A stretch of DNA of 64,000 bases from Peribacillus simplex (lineage in GTDB: Bacteria > Bacillota > Bacilli > Bacillales > DSM-1321): positions 1-64,000 of the forward strand of contig NZ_LNNH01000007.1 of NCBI RefSeq assembly GCF_001542915.1. The letters are read 5' to 3'. The position numbers were made by a program, and so were the translations under genes. This document shows, one piece after another, positions 24,381-33,886 of the stretch; the stretch's first letter is position 1, and each line of letters starts with the position of its first letter. The notes beneath the pieces were generated by a model. It saw nothing but the letters and a program-made list of their open reading frames with translations. It was not told the origin of the DNA and did not search any database.

Positions 24381-24671
24381 ATGTCACGTATTTCAATGGA
24401 ACAAGTTAAACACGTTGCCCATTTGGCACGTTTGGCCATTACGGAAGAAGAAGCAAAGCAGTTTCAGCATCAGCTTGACCAAATGATTTCATTTGCGGAG
24501 CAGTTGAATGAGCTTGATACAGATCAAGTGAACCCGACTTCTCACGTTTTGGATATGAAGAATGTAATGCGGGAAGATGTTGCAAAGCCTGGATTGCCTG
24601 TGGAAGAAGTAGTGAAAAATGCACCGGATAGCAAAGAAGGATATATCCGTGTACCATCCATAATTGAATAA
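24381..24671 (+). CDS. gatC: Asp/Glu-tRNA amidotransferase subunit C
   Basis: GatC (96 residues) wraps between GatA and GatB and stabilises the complex that turns Glu-tRNA(Gln) and Asp-tRNA(Asn) into the amidated forms. The [11 protein letters not shown] start and [13 protein letters not shown]-like region are typical. ATG 24381 has GGAGGTGAAG upstream; earlier in-frame codons lack a site. It is the first gene of gatCAB. Confidence 0.96.
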   Translation: MSRISMEQVKHVAHLARLAITEEEAKQFQHQLDQMISFAEQLNELDTDQVNPTSHVLDMKNVMREDVAKPGLPVEEVVKNAPDSKEGYIRVPSIIE

Positions 24672-24683
24672 GGAGGGACAATG

Positions 24684-26144
24684 ATGTCGTTGTTCGAACA
24701 AAAGGTTTCTGAACTGCATGAACGCTTACATAAGAAAGAGATCAGTGTTACTGATCTTGTTAACGAATCGTATAAGCGAATAGGCGAGGTAGAGGGCAAG
24801 GTGAAGGCATTTTTGACTCTTGATGAGGAAAACGCCCGCACTCAGGCAAAACAATTGGATGACCAACTCGTAAAAGGCGGGAACGAAGGCGCTTTATTTG
24901 GCATGCCAATCGGAGTTAAAGATAATATTGTCACAAAAAATTTACGGACGACTTGTGCGAGCAAAATCTTGGAGAACTTTGATCCGATTTATGACGCAAC
25001 CGTCGTTCAAAAGTTACAAAAGGCTGAAACGGTGACCATCGGTAAATTGAACATGGATGAATTTGCGATGGGGTCTTCAAATGAGAATTCGGCCTATCAG
25101 GCCACACGCAATCCTTGGAACACGGATTATGTACCAGGCGGCTCTTCAGGTGGCTCTGCTGCGTCAGTCGCTTCAGGTGAAGTCTTATTCTCTTTAGGCT
25201 CAGATACAGGTGGATCGATTCGCCAACCAGCGGCATACTGCGGCGTAGTCGGCCTGAAGCCTACTTATGGACGGGTTTCCCGTTACGGACTAGTGGCATT
25301 CGCATCCTCATTGGACCAAATCGGACCGGTTACAAGAACAGTGGAAGATAATGCCTATTTGCTTGAGGCGATTTCAGGTGTAGATCCAATGGATTCCACC
25401 TCAGCCAATTTGGACGTGCCGAATTTTGTGAATTCATTAACAGGCGATGTACGAGGTTTGAAAATTGCCGTTCCTAAAGAATACTTGGGCGAAGGCGTTG
25501 GTGAAGAAGCGCGTAACTCCGTTCTTGAAGCGTTGAAAGTATTGGAAGGCCTTGGAGCTGAATGGGAAGAAGTATCCTTGCCTCATTCCAAATATGCCTT
25601 AGCTGCTTACTATCTGCTTTCTTCATCCGAAGCCTCGGCGAACCTTTCCCGCTTCGATGGAGTTCGGTTCGGACACCGTACGGATAATGCGGAAACGCTT
25701 ATTGAAATGTATAAACAAACCCGTGCCGAAGGATTCGGTGACGAAGTGAAACGCCGTATCATGCTAGGGACGTTCTCCTTAAGCTCAGGCTATTATGATG
25801 CGTATTATAAAAAGGCTCAAAAAGTACGTACTTTAATCAAGCGGGACTTTGAGGATGTCTTTGAAAAATATGATCTTATCGTTGGCCCGACTACACCAAC
25901 GCCAGCATTTAAAATCGGTGAAAAAATGGACGACCCATTAACGATGTACGCGAATGATATTTTAACGATCCCAGTGAACCTTGCTGGTGTACCAGGGATA
26001 TCCGTGCCGTGCGGATTCGGGGCGAATGGGCTTCCGCTTGGACTTCAAATGATTGGAAAGCATTTTGATGAAAGCACGATTTATCGCGCAGCTCACGCAT
26101 TCGAGCAAGCAACAGATTTTCATAAACAATTTCCTAAGCTGTAA
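24684..26144 (+). CDS. gatA: Asp/Glu-tRNA amidotransferase subunit A
   Basis: GatA (486 residues) is the amidase-signature glutaminase of the complex. The catalytic Lys lies in GVKDNI. The two serines lie in [11 protein letters not shown] and [18 protein letters not shown] precedes two adjacent ATGs (24681 and 24684); the second has better spacing and matches the known MSLF start. The gene is 12 bp after gatC. Confidence 0.97.
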   Translation: MSLFEQKVSELHERLHKKEISVTDLVNESYKRIGEVEGKVKAFLTLDEENARTQAKQLDDQLVKGGNEGALFGMPIGVKDNIVTKNLRTTCASKILENFDPIYDATVVQKLQKAETVTIGKLNMDEFAMGSSNENSAYQATRNPWNTDYVPGGSSGGSAASVASGEVLFSLGSDTGGSIRQPAAYCGVVGLKPTYGRVSRYGLVAFASSLDQIGPVTRTVEDNAYLLEAISGVDPMDSTSANLDVPNFVNSLTGDVRGLKIAVPKEYLGEGVGEEARNSVLEALKVLEGLGAEWEEVSLPHSKYALAAYYLLSSSEASANLSRFDGVRFGHRTDNAETLIEMYKQTRAEGFGDEVKRRIMLGTFSLSSGYYDAYYKKAQKVRTLIKRDFEDVFEKYDLIVGPTTPTPAFKIGEKMDDPLTMYANDILTIPVNLAGVPGISVPCGFGANGLPLGLQMIGKHFDESTIYRAAHAFEQATDFHKQFPKL

Positions 26145-26156
26145 GGGGTGAAAGAA

Positions 26157-27584
26157 ATGGACTTTGAAACGGTAATTGGTTTAGAAGTGCACGTAGAATT
26201 AAAAACGGATTCAAAAATATTCTCGGCGAGCCCGAATCATTTCGGTGCCGCTCCGAATAGTAACACGACCGTAATTGACCTAGGCTACCCAGGCGTATTG
26301 CCTGTCGTCAATAAAAAGGCTGTTGATTTTGCAATGAAGGCAGCCATCGCACTGAATTGTGAAGTGGCGGAAATTACGAAATTCGACCGGAAAAACTATT
26401 TTTACCCGGACAATCCTAAAGCGTACCAAATTTCGCAGTTCGATCAACCAATCGGTGAACATGGCTGGATTGAGATAGAAGTAGGCGGCAAGAAAAAGAA
26501 AATCGGCATCACCCGCATCCATATGGAAGAGGATGCAGGAAAGCTGACCCATAAAGGAAACTACTCACTATGTGATTATAACCGTCAGGGAACTCCACTC
26601 GTTGAAATCGTTTCCGAACCGGATATCACTTCTCCTGAAGAGGCATATGCCTATCTGGAAAAATTGAAATCGATCATTCAATATACAGGCGTTTCCGATT
26701 GCAAAATGGAAGAAGGCTCACTTCGCTGCGATGCCAATATTTCCTTGAAACCTGTCGGGCAAAAGGAATTCGGTACGAAGACCGAATTGAAAAACCTGAA
26801 TTCCTTCAACTTCGTTCGCAAAGGCTTGGAGCATGAAGAAATCCGCCAAGCGGAAATCTTGAATGAAGGCGGCATAATCGAGCAGGAAACACGCAGGTTC
26901 GACGAAGCGACAGGCAGAACGGTCCTGATGAGGATCAAAGAAGGTTCCGATGATTACCGCTACTTCCCGGAGCCGGACTTATTGACGATCCATATCGATG
27001 ATGAATGGAAAGCGCGCATTGCAGCTGAAATTCCAGAGCTTCCGGATGCCCGGAAAAAACGGTATGTCGAGGAATTCGGCTTACCGGAATACGATGCTGC
27101 CGTCTTAACGGTAACGAAAGAAACAGCCGATTTCTTTGAAGCGACAGCAGCGGCCGGTGCAGATGCAAAACTGGCATCCAACTGGATCATGGGCGAGGTT
27201 TCCGCATTCTTGAATGCCGAAGGAAAAGAACTGCATGAGGTCCAACTGACGGCCGAATCATTGGCAGGCATGATCAAGCTGATTGAAGACGGGACGATTT
27301 CTTCAAAAATCGCTAAAAAAGTTTTCAAGGAATTGATTGAAAATGGCGGGGATGCAGAAACGATCGTCAAGGAGAAGGGACTCGTCCAAATCTCCGATGA
27401 AGGAGCATTGTTGACTGCGGTTGAAGAAGCGCTCAATAATAATCCGCAATCAATCGAAGACTTTAAAGCCGGAAAGCAAAAAGCGATCGGCTTCCTTGTC
27501 GGGCAGATTATGAAGGCGACGAAAGGACAAGCCAATCCACAGCTTGTTAATAAAATCTTGGTCGAGCAAATCAATAAACGTTAA
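26157..27584 (+). CDS. gatB: Asp/Glu-tRNA amidotransferase subunit B
   Basis: GatB (475 residues) binds the mischarged tRNA and carries out ATP-dependent transamidation. The N-terminal [11 protein letters not shown] and [13 protein letters not shown] signatures are present, as are the helical domain and the C-terminal YqeY-like tail ([18 protein letters not shown]). ATG 26157 follows AAGGGGTG; a GTG at 26148 lies inside that site and is unlikely. Confidence 0.97.
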   Translation: MDFETVIGLEVHVELKTDSKIFSASPNHFGAAPNSNTTVIDLGYPGVLPVVNKKAVDFAMKAAIALNCEVAEITKFDRKNYFYPDNPKAYQISQFDQPIGEHGWIEIEVGGKKKKIGITRIHMEEDAGKLTHKGNYSLCDYNRQGTPLVEIVSEPDITSPEEAYAYLEKLKSIIQYTGVSDCKMEEGSLRCDANISLKPVGQKEFGTKTELKNLNSFNFVRKGLEHEEIRQAEILNEGGIIEQETRRFDEATGRTVLMRIKEGSDDYRYFPEPDLLTIHIDDEWKARIAAEIPELPDARKKRYVEEFGLPEYDAAVLTVTKETADFFEATAAAGADAKLASNWIMGEVSAFLNAEGKELHEVQLTAESLAGMIKLIEDGTISSKIAKKVFKELIENGGDAETIVKEKGLVQISDEGALLTAVEEALNNNPQSIEDFKAGKQKAIGFLVGQIMKATKGQANPQLVNKILVEQINKR

Positions 27585-27591
27585 TTTTTGG

Positions 27592-27621
27592 CCGTACCAC
27601 TGTTAAAGTGGTACGGTTTTT
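27592..27621 (+). terminator. terminator after gatB
   Basis: A 10-bp stem (CCGTACCACT with AGTGGTACGG), loop GTTAA, then TTTTTA. Confidence 0.9.
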
Positions 27622-27684
27622 ACTTGATTTGGAATAGGGTTTAACGAGAATAATAAAAGGCAGCCGGCAAGCGAAAAAAAATTT

Positions 27685-27708
27685 GGAGTTATCTGTAGGG
27701 GTAACTCC
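27685..27708 (+). promoter_or_regulatory. inverted repeat before the ECF sigma gene
   Basis: GGAGTTA (27685-27691) and TAACTCC (27702-27708) flank a 10-base centre. It is preceded by a run of As and followed by five Ts, 50 bp upstream of the sigma gene. It could be a weak terminator for read-through from gatB or an operator. I could not identify a convincing ECF-type promoter here. Confidence 0.45.
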
Positions 27709-27757
27709 TTTTTGTGTCGTCTATTACATGAATGTTTAACAGAAAGGAGGAAGAGAA

Positions 27758-28300
27758 GTGACGGATGAGCTAGTGGAGAAGGTCAGGGCTGGGAATGATC
27801 ATGCATTCCGGATATTGATTGAAACGTACAAACAGACGATATATCGAACCGTCTATTCCGTTTTGCGCAATCAAAAAGATGCAGAAGATGTAACCCAGGA
27901 AGTCTTTATCAAAATCTATACTTCTCTTCCTCAATATAAGAATCAGGGCTTCAAAACTTGGATCACCCGTATAGCCGTCAATCATGCAATCGATCTTAAG
28001 CGAAAAAGGCAACGCCAAAAGGAAGAGCCGCATGAGGAAAGATCATCGGAAGCGGATTTGGGCGCATCTGATGATGTCGAGGCTGTTTTTTTTCAAAATG
28101 AAAGACGAAAGCAGGTATTGCGCAAGCTGAATGACCTCCCGGAGGGCTATCGTGACGTGGTATATGATTACTACATAAAGGAGAAGACATTCAAGCAAAT
28201 TGCAGAGGAACAGCAGATCCAAGTGAAGTCTGTCGAGGTTAAGTTATATCGTGCAAGAAATTGGATGAGAAAACATTGGAAAGAGGAGGATTTTTCATGA
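27758..28300 (+). CDS. ECF-type RNA polymerase sigma factor
   Basis: This 180-residue extracytoplasmic-function sigma factor has region 2 (AFRILIETYKQTIYRTVYSVLRNQKDAEDVTQEVFI..., about residues 15-85) and region 4 (LPEGYRDVVYDYYIKEKTFKQIAEE..., about 120-175), the minimal ECF layout. The GTG start at 27758 has GGAGGAAGAG upstream. It overlaps the next gene by ATGA; that gene encodes a likely anti-sigma factor. Target promoters are unknown, though ECF operons of this type usually control themselves. Confidence 0.93.
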   Translation: MTDELVEKVRAGNDHAFRILIETYKQTIYRTVYSVLRNQKDAEDVTQEVFIKIYTSLPQYKNQGFKTWITRIAVNHAIDLKRKRQRQKEEPHEERSSEADLGASDDVEAVFFQNERRKQVLRKLNDLPEGYRDVVYDYYIKEKTFKQIAEEQQIQVKSVEVKLYRARNWMRKHWKEEDFS

Positions 28301-28761
28301 ATCATGTTTCCAAGGCTGGATGGGTTGCTTATTTGGCAGATGAAATGCCCGAGGATATAAAAATAGAATATGAAAATCATCTATACTCCTGTGACGAATG
28401 TTTGTCCGTTTATATGGAAGCGATGGAAATGGAAGAGGCCAGCCTGCTCATCGTCGGTGACATTGCAGATTCTGTCATGAAGTCGATCAAGCGGGAAAAA
28501 GGCGGAGGTGAGGAAGAGGCCACGCAAATCCGGAAAGAGCAATCACTTCGGACGATTGCCAGACATTATCTGATAGCGGCCGGATTCACGGTTTTATTAA
28601 TGGCCGGCGGAGTATTTCAATCATTGACTGAATACGTGGATTCCGTGGAGACGACCAGTGTGAAGGAAACAAAATCCCTGACAGATGGGATTATCGATAA
28701 AACATTCAATTGGATGGACTCGATCGAAAAGAAAAATAAGGAGGGGTTTATTAATGAATAA
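28297..28761 (+). CDS. zinc-binding anti-sigma factor
   Basis: This 154-residue protein has an N-terminal HxxxCxxC motif (ENHLYSCDECL, about residues 27-37) like ZAS anti-sigma domains. A single transmembrane helix follows (YLIAAGFTVLLMAGGVF, about residues 90-106), then a short external part. It overlaps the sigma gene by 4 bp and should hold that sigma factor at the membrane. Its end overlaps the following gene by 8 bp. Confidence 0.85.
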   Translation: MNHVSKAGWVAYLADEMPEDIKIEYENHLYSCDECLSVYMEAMEMEEASLLIVGDIADSVMKSIKREKGGGEEEATQIRKEQSLRTIARHYLIAAGFTVLLMAGGVFQSLTEYVDSVETTSVKETKSLTDGIIDKTFNWMDSIEKKNKEGFINE

Positions 28762-29824
28762 AAGTCCTGTCATCGCTTTTTTATTATCGTTCCTTCCAGG
28801 ATTCGGGCATTTTTATCTGGGCAGGACATATAAAGGATTATTTTATTTTCTTGCTGCGTTCGGATTTGGGTTTGGAGGGCTCATGCTTGCATTGATCAGT
28901 CATACGGATGCATTCCTGGCCTTTTCCGTAATTGGCATGGTGTTTTACTTCATTAGTATATTTGACTTGGTGGTCACCTCTTTAAGAAATCCGCATGGTG
29001 AAGCAGATATGGAGAAAGTGGCTGCCCAGCCGGAAGCGGAAAGATTTTATGTGATCATTCTTTCATTCGTTCCGGGCGTCGGGCATTTTCAGCTTGGCCT
29101 CATGAATCGGGGCCTCATTTTTCTCATCGGTTTTTTGGGATTGGGGATTATGGTGGTATTCCTGAGCATGCTGACACAGATGGAGGGTCTGTTAATATTC
29201 ATGGCGCTATTGCCGGTCATCTGGATTTACAGCTTTTTTGATTCCGTTCAACAGCTGAATAAAAAGCAGCGAGGCGAGGAACTCATCGATCGGACCGTGC
29301 TGGAGGATTTCGAGCAAAGGCGGGAAACAGGCAAGAAGAGTAAATCAATTGCAACTTTATTCTCCATCTTCCCTGGGGCCGGCCACTTATATTTGGGCCT
29401 GCAAAAACGCGGAATTCAATTGATGGCAGGTTTTTTGTTTGCCATTTACATATTGGATTTGCTCCGGTTGGGCTTCTTCTTTTTCCTTATTCCGATCATC
29501 TGGTTTTATAGCTTTTTCGATGGATTGCAAAAAGCCTCGAAAATGGAAGAAGGACCTGTTGAAGATACGCCGATCATTTCAGGAATCGACAACCAACAAA
29601 AATGGATAGGGTTCGGTTTGATGGGACTTGGAATCTATTTCTTGACCAGTAATATCATCGTACCTGCGATTGCCCCCCATTTGGATGAATGGATTGGAAG
29701 TAACCTGGAATATTGGTTCAGAGATTACTTCCAAAAAGGATTGGTGTGTATCCTTCTTATAGGCGGCGGAATCAAATTGATTGCGGGTAGTAAAAAAGCT
29801 AGGGTGGAGGAGGAGACAAAATGA
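28754..29824 (+). CDS. polytopic membrane protein with three TM2-like repeats
   Basis: This 356-residue protein carries three similar units containing FxPGxGHxxLGxxxRG-type sequences at about residues 12-28, 104-120 and 203-219, each followed by paired hydrophobic helices. This resembles TM2-type domains in triplicate. A fourth hydrophobic block lies at the C-terminus. ATG 28754 follows AAGGAGGGG and overlaps the anti-sigma gene. Its function is unknown; being in an ECF operon suggests a membrane- or envelope-stress role. Confidence 0.8.
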   Translation: MNKSPVIAFLLSFLPGFGHFYLGRTYKGLFYFLAAFGFGFGGLMLALISHTDAFLAFSVIGMVFYFISIFDLVVTSLRNPHGEADMEKVAAQPEAERFYVIILSFVPGVGHFQLGLMNRGLIFLIGFLGLGIMVVFLSMLTQMEGLLIFMALLPVIWIYSFFDSVQQLNKKQRGEELIDRTVLEDFEQRRETGKKSKSIATLFSIFPGAGHLYLGLQKRGIQLMAGFLFAIYILDLLRLGFFFFLIPIIWFYSFFDGLQKASKMEEGPVEDTPIISGIDNQQKWIGFGLMGLGIYFLTSNIIVPAIAPHLDEWIGSNLEYWFRDYFQKGLVCILLIGGGIKLIAGSKKARVEEETK

Positions 29825-30750
29825 GGACATGGAGAGTCGGAACGATTTCAATGGGTGCTGCCCTTGCAGGTTTAGGTGTGGTTTTACTGGTATCCCAATT
29901 CCTGCATCTGGATTTGACGACGATTTTCCTATCATGGTGGCCGCTAGTGTTCATCATCTTGGGAGCTGAGATTCTTTTCTTTGTCTTTTTCTCCAGAAAA
30001 GAAAGTTCCTTCGTTAAGTATGATATTCTTAGCATTCTGTTCGTGGGCTTGCTTGGGATGCTGGGAATAGTATGCATTTTGCTAACGTCTAGCGGCCTGA
30101 TGGATCAGGTCAGGGCAGCGGTGAAAAGCGAAGAAAAGACCGTCCATTTACCTGGCTTCAATGAAAAAGCCGGAAAAGGAATACAAAGAGTCGTCTTGGA
30201 TTCCGGTTCATACCCCTTGACGGTCGAAAGCGGTACAGAGGAGTCGGTTTCCATTTTCGGAACATATGATGAGCTGGGAATGGAGACTTCAGGGCCACTG
30301 CTGAAACGGGTGGAAGATTATTTACTGGTTCAAAGAAATGGGGATACGCTTTATATCAGCTTCAAGGATTTACCGATCCAAAACCGGCTTTTGGACACTG
30401 GCAGCATGGATCTTGAGGCAACTCTCGTCATCCCTGCCGAGCTGGCCTTGGAGATAGAAGGCCAAAGTGCCGACCTTGTCTTGAAACCTCGTCAGCTCCT
30501 GAATGACTGGAATGTGAAGGGCAGCGGGAACCTTAGTGTGTTCCTTCAAGACAATAGCGATATCAAGATAGAGGCAAGAGGGGCCGACGAACTGGAAGGC
30601 CCCAAAGACGGCTGGAAGGTGAATGAAGGAAAACCGGAACAAATAAGTGAAAATGACCCTGCAAAAAAGAACGGAATATTCAAGTATGGAAAAGGGAATC
30701 ATAGTTTAACGGTCACAGATACGATCCATGTTACGGTTCATAATCCGTGA
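29821..30750 (+). CDS. membrane protein, LiaF/DUF5668-like, beta-rich C-terminal domain
   Basis: This 309-residue protein has about three hydrophobic helices in residues 10-95 (including LTTIFLSWWPLVFIILGAEIL, a LiaF/DUF5668-like feature). A soluble domain follows with repeated short strands (VVLDSGSYPLTVESG, VSIFGTYDEL, ATLVIPAELALEIEGQSADLVL), resembling putative auto-transporter adhesin-like domains. It overlaps the preceding gene by ATGA and ends the ECF operon. LiaF-like proteins sense or modulate envelope stress; that role is inferred here. Confidence 0.75.
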   Translation: MRTWRVGTISMGAALAGLGVVLLVSQFLHLDLTTIFLSWWPLVFIILGAEILFFVFFSRKESSFVKYDILSILFVGLLGMLGIVCILLTSSGLMDQVRAAVKSEEKTVHLPGFNEKAGKGIQRVVLDSGSYPLTVESGTEESVSIFGTYDELGMETSGPLLKRVEDYLLVQRNGDTLYISFKDLPIQNRLLDTGSMDLEATLVIPAELALEIEGQSADLVLKPRQLLNDWNVKGSGNLSVFLQDNSDIKIEARGADELEGPKDGWKVNEGKPEQISENDPAKKNGIFKYGKGNHSLTVTDTIHVTVHNP

Positions 30751-30833
30751 TCGAAATCATTTACTAGAATAAAATGATAAAAAGCATTATAATTTCCCTG
30801 ATAACAATTCTGGAAAAATGCATATAAAGGTAT

Positions 30834-30863
30834 GGACCGAAAGTTCGGTCCTCTTTTTTTTTT
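30834..30863 (+). terminator. terminator of the ECF operon
   Basis: GGACCGA (30834-30840) pairs with TCGGTCC (30845-30851), followed by TC and ten Ts. Confidence 0.9.
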
Positions 30864-30936
30864 CGAATATTGCTTTTCATGTAACGAAGGATTAAGATGT
30901 AAATTATGGAATCAATATGTATAAGGATGATGGGAA

Positions 30937-31851
30937 ATGAAAAGAGCAAGGTTGATTTACAATCCGACTTCTGGCCGGGAAGCCATTAAGAAGAGTCTGC
31001 CAGGTGTGCTAGCGAAGCTTGAGGAAGCTGGTTATGAAGCTTCTGCACATGCCACGACTGGTGCGGGTGATGCGACGAATGCAGCTAAGATCGCCATTGA
31101 ACGAGGCTATGATATTGTCATTGCGGCAGGGGGCGACGGTACGATTTATGAGGTTGTTAATGGACTGGCCACGGCAGAAAAACGCCCGAAACTAGGGATC
31201 ATTCCGACGGGAACGACGAATGACTTCGCCCGGGCGCTGCATTTACCGAAGTCAATTGAAGGGGCAGCTGAAATCATTGCCCGCGGGCATACGATGCCGA
31301 TCGATATCGGGAAAATGAATGATAAATATTTCATCAATATTGCTGGCGGAGGCCGATTGACTGAATTGACTTATGACGTGCCGATCAAGCTGAAAACGAT
31401 GCTGGGGCAGCTGGCATATTATATAAAAGGTATCGAAATGCTTCCATCGATTAAACCGACGGAGGTTTCCATTGAATATGATGGAAAGCTGTTTGAAGGA
31501 GAGATCATGCTTTTCTTGGTCGCCAACACGAATTCCGTCGGCGGCTTTGAAAAATTGGCTCCTGATGCATCCCTGAATGATGGCATGTTTACACTGCTCA
31601 TCTTGAAAAAAGCCAATCTCGCGGATATTGTCCGTGTCGCCACATTGGCAATGCGCGGAGAGCATATTCATGATAAGAACGTCATTTATGAAAAAGCGAA
31701 TCGGATAAAAGTACAGGCTAAAAAGGATATGATGCTTAACTTGGATGGCGAATTTGGCGGGATGGCCCCGGCTGAATTCGTAAATCAGTACCGCCATTTT
31801 GATGTATTCATCCCACAAGGAATATTGCCGGACGATCCGACAAATAAATAG
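30937..31851 (+). CDS. dgkB: diacylglycerol kinase
   Basis: This 304-residue lipid kinase of the DgkB (YerQ) family phosphorylates diacylglycerol from lipoteichoic acid synthesis to phosphatidic acid, recycling lipid in the membrane. The catalytic domain motifs RLIYNPTSG, AAGGDGT and PTGTTNDFARAL are present. It has no membrane segment, as in soluble DgkB. GATGGGAA precedes ATG 30937. The genome order gatCAB, dgkB, rlmCD matches B. subtilis. Confidence 0.95.
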   Translation: MKRARLIYNPTSGREAIKKSLPGVLAKLEEAGYEASAHATTGAGDATNAAKIAIERGYDIVIAAGGDGTIYEVVNGLATAEKRPKLGIIPTGTTNDFARALHLPKSIEGAAEIIARGHTMPIDIGKMNDKYFINIAGGGRLTELTYDVPIKLKTMLGQLAYYIKGIEMLPSIKPTEVSIEYDGKLFEGEIMLFLVANTNSVGGFEKLAPDASLNDGMFTLLILKKANLADIVRVATLAMRGEHIHDKNVIYEKANRIKVQAKKDMMLNLDGEFGGMAPAEFVNQYRHFDVFIPQGILPDDPTNK

Positions 31852-31852
31852 G

Positions 31853-31884
31853 AAAAAAGGTCACGGAAATCCAGTGGCCTTTTT
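31853..31884 (+). terminator. terminator after dgkB
   Basis: AAAAAGGTCAC pairs with GTGGCCTTTTT around a 9-base loop. The GNAT gene starts only 25 bp downstream. Confidence 0.85.
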
Positions 31885-31909
31885 CAGTAAAACGTTGCAA
31901 GGAGAATGC

Positions 31910-32491
31910 GTGAATATGTATATTAGGCAAGCGAAACCGGAAGATGCGGACAAGGCAGCTTCATTGATCCGGTTAGCGATTAAGGAAATTGCAGAAGCAT
32001 TGACCGGAGAAATGGAAGAAGAAAGGATTCTTTCCGTTCTTGCCGATTTTTTCAAAAAAAGCGGAAATCGGATCAGTTATGAAAACACCTTCGTAAGTGT
32101 TCATGAGGGGGAAATATCGGGATTGATCATTGCCTATCATGGGAAGGACGCGCAGGAATTGGATGCGCCGATCGTCGGACACTTAAGGCGGAAGCGGAAA
32201 GATCCCAGCATCACGATTGACAAAGAAGCGGATACGGATGATTTTTATTTGGATACAATATGCGTCGACCCAAATTTCCAAGGAAAAGGGATTGGGAGCG
32301 CATTGATTCGATATGTTGAGGAATATGCCAAACAAAAAGGATATCCAAGGGTTTCTTTAGTTGTTGAACATGTAAATGAAGGGGCAAGCCGCCTTTATAA
32401 CAAATTAGGCTATAAAGAACTTAAGACGGTTACCATCAGCGGTTATGAATTTGGCTATTTGGTTAAACGAATAGAAGAACCCCCTGCTTGA
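31910..32491 (+). CDS. GNAT family N-acetyltransferase
   Basis: This protein of about 193 residues has a GNAT fold. The acetyl-CoA loop is visible as CVDPNFQGKGIGSALI, followed by the NEGASRLYNKLGYK segment near the C-terminus. The substrate is unknown. GTG 31910 has GGAG 5 bases upstream; ATG 31916 two codons later is possible but with an 11-base gap. The frame is open further upstream into dgkB but has no ribosome site. It may be expressed by read-through of the dgkB terminator. Confidence 0.88.
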   Translation: MNMYIRQAKPEDADKAASLIRLAIKEIAEALTGEMEEERILSVLADFFKKSGNRISYENTFVSVHEGEISGLIIAYHGKDAQELDAPIVGHLRRKRKDPSITIDKEADTDDFYLDTICVDPNFQGKGIGSALIRYVEEYAKQKGYPRVSLVVEHVNEGASRLYNKLGYKELKTVTISGYEFGYLVKRIEEPPA

Positions 32492-32555
32492 CAGGAGGTT
32501 CCCACTGTAGACAAACTCGATGATAATCAAGTTTGTCTATTTTTATGAGTTGTAC

Positions 32556-32690
32556 TATGTAGCCGTGAATTTCCACTCCAGGCACTCGCTTATCCAGAGG
32601 CGGTCGGGGAGCCTCCTTGGCGCTTTGCGCCTACGGTGTCTCCACTAGACGTGCTTTCCCCGCAGGAGTCTCGTACCTTACGTTCCAATC
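32556..32690. repeat. Bacillaceae GC-rich intergenic repeat
   Basis: A GC-rich block contains CCACTCCAGGCACTCGC, GGTCGGGGAGCCTCC and GTGCTTTCCCCGCAGGAGTC. I recognise it as a widespread multicopy sequence in Bacillus genomes, often near insertion elements. It has no coding capacity. Confidence 0.55.
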
Positions 32691-32984
32691 AACTTTGTTT
32701 AAATTCATAGGTAGAAGCCTTTTCCACTGGATAAATTTGATAAGAAATCTCACCACTTTTTGATGATTTTTGTTGTCTGTACATCGTGATAAAGATGAGC
32801 AGGTTGCACAGGTGTATTGGGGAGATTTGTACTCACGATAGCCCTCTTTATTCGTTGGTTGTCGAGTACGTTAAAAGCTAACAATTAAAATGTTCATCGT
32901 ATACCTAGTCATGTTTGCGAAAGTACCCTTATTTGTTCGAGGGTGTGTATAGGGTAAAGCCCGTATGTTTTCTTTATTAAATAG

Positions 32985-33390
32985 CTAGTGATTGCTGGTG
33001 TTTTATAAGCGGCATCTGCGGCAATGGCTTTTGGCAAACCCGTTGCGGTCTGCAGCGCGTGGAATGAATAGGCAAACTGTTTTGTTCGTTCATCTTTTAC
33101 CTAGTAGCCACTCTCAGAATCTGTTGTACTTTCTTGTATTTCTTTGCCGGAATATCTGGCAAACACATGTGGAAGGTCAGATCATCTGCGTCATCATCAA
33201 GATGTAAACCCTGTCTATGCGATACGTAAGAAACGATAGAGCGTGTATTCGCAGATGCAAAAGAAATGGTATGCCTTGGACTACTTTAAGGGGACTTAAA
33301 AAATTGTCGTTGCAGGCGATGCTTACTTTCGCTGCCATGAATGTAGAAAAGATGGCCAATTGGACATGGCAAGGTCCAAGACTGGCCTAA
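32985..33390 (+). pseudogene. IS1182 family transposase remnant
   Basis: Different frames give recognisable C-terminal transposase pieces: DHLRHHQDVNPVYAIRKK near 33180-33230, then after a frameshift IERVFADAKE, then after another TLRGLKKLSLQAMLTFAAMN and ANWTW ending near 33369, with a stop at 33388. A weaker match (VIAGVL then AASAAMAFG around 32990-33040) extends it upstream. Multiple stops and shifts show that it is dead. Confidence 0.75.
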
Positions 33391-33454
33391 TAAAGGGTGG
33401 TCGTAGAGCTACGATCTCTAAAAATCAGGAGAACATTCGAAAAGAATTTCAAAA

Positions 33455-33487
33455 GGGGGGCGGAATATATAATTCCGCCCCCCTTTT
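33455..33487 (+). terminator. GC-rich hairpin at the right end of the IS remnant
   Basis: A perfect 12-bp stem (GGGGGGCGGAAT with ATTCCGCCCCCC), loop ATATA, then TTTT. It sits just inside the right inverted end. Confidence 0.75.
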
Positions 33488-33540
33488 GTCTACAAACTGG
33501 CCCCCCTTCTTGACAGGGGGGTCTTCTTATATGCCAGCGA

Positions 33541-33759
33541 TTACATTTGCTGTCCGTTCATGGCTGCCCAATCGGCATAGGTTCCGCTGCCGTTACAACC
33601 AGGGCAATCGTGGATATCGGAAAAATGATATTCAGTTGGCACGAAGGAGCTGTATCCACGCCCGTAACAATCCGGACAAAGGCCTTTTTCCTCCATACTT
33701 GCTCGATGTTTTTCTAACCGTGTTGCATTCCAGGCTGATATAGAGTTAAACAAACCCAT
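33541..33759 (-). CDS. small zinc-finger protein (DnaJ-like CxxCxGxG repeats)
   Basis: This 72-residue protein has two cysteine motifs, CPDCYGRG and CPGCNGSG, separated by about 19 residues. They are the CxxCxGxG pair of DnaJ-type zinc fingers, also seen in anti-TRAP-like small proteins. The ATG at 33759 has GAGGTGAG upstream. It is a single gene pointing toward the IS remnant. The function is unknown; the motif argues for a zinc-binding interaction module. Confidence 0.75.
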   Translation of the reverse strand: MGLFNSISAWNATRLEKHRASMEEKGLCPDCYGRGYSSFVPTEYHFSDIHDCPGCNGSGTYADWAAMNGQQM

Positions 33760-33886
33760 TTTTCTCACCTCAACTAATTTTCCTTATTTTTCTTTTTTTA
33801 TCGTACTTTTATGCATGGAACTATGAAAAACCCATAATTCCTTCCCCTATATTTTTATGAAAAAAAGGGTAATTTGGTGAGTCGTT

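Larger units (their letters stand above)
32506..33494. mobile_element. decayed IS1182-like element
   Basis: Ten-base inverted ends TGTAGACAAA (32506-32515) and TTTGTCTACA (33485-33494) bound about 990 bp with no intact gene. Inside are an IS1182-type transposase C-terminus broken by stops and frameshifts and a Bacillaceae-type palindromic repeat. At the left end AGACAAACT pairs with AGTTTGTCT (32509-32538) and is followed by ATTTTTA, so it may also terminate the GNAT gene. The element is far shorter than an intact one of roughly 1.6 kb, so it has lost sequence. Confidence 0.7.

Noticed and set aside
26960-27574. 204-codon minus-strand open frame inside gatB
   Set aside because: Antisense to gatB, Ser-rich low-quality sequence, no recognisable domain or ribosome site.
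27700-27721. ECF promoter of the form AAC...CGTC before the sigma gene
   Set aside because: The elements GTAAC and CGTC are present but only 12 bp apart instead of about 16, so I did not call a promoter.
33360-33743. 127-codon plus-strand frame starting in the IS remnant
   Set aside because: It runs from broken transposase sequence through a terminator into the antisense of the zinc-finger gene, so it is an accidental fusion frame.
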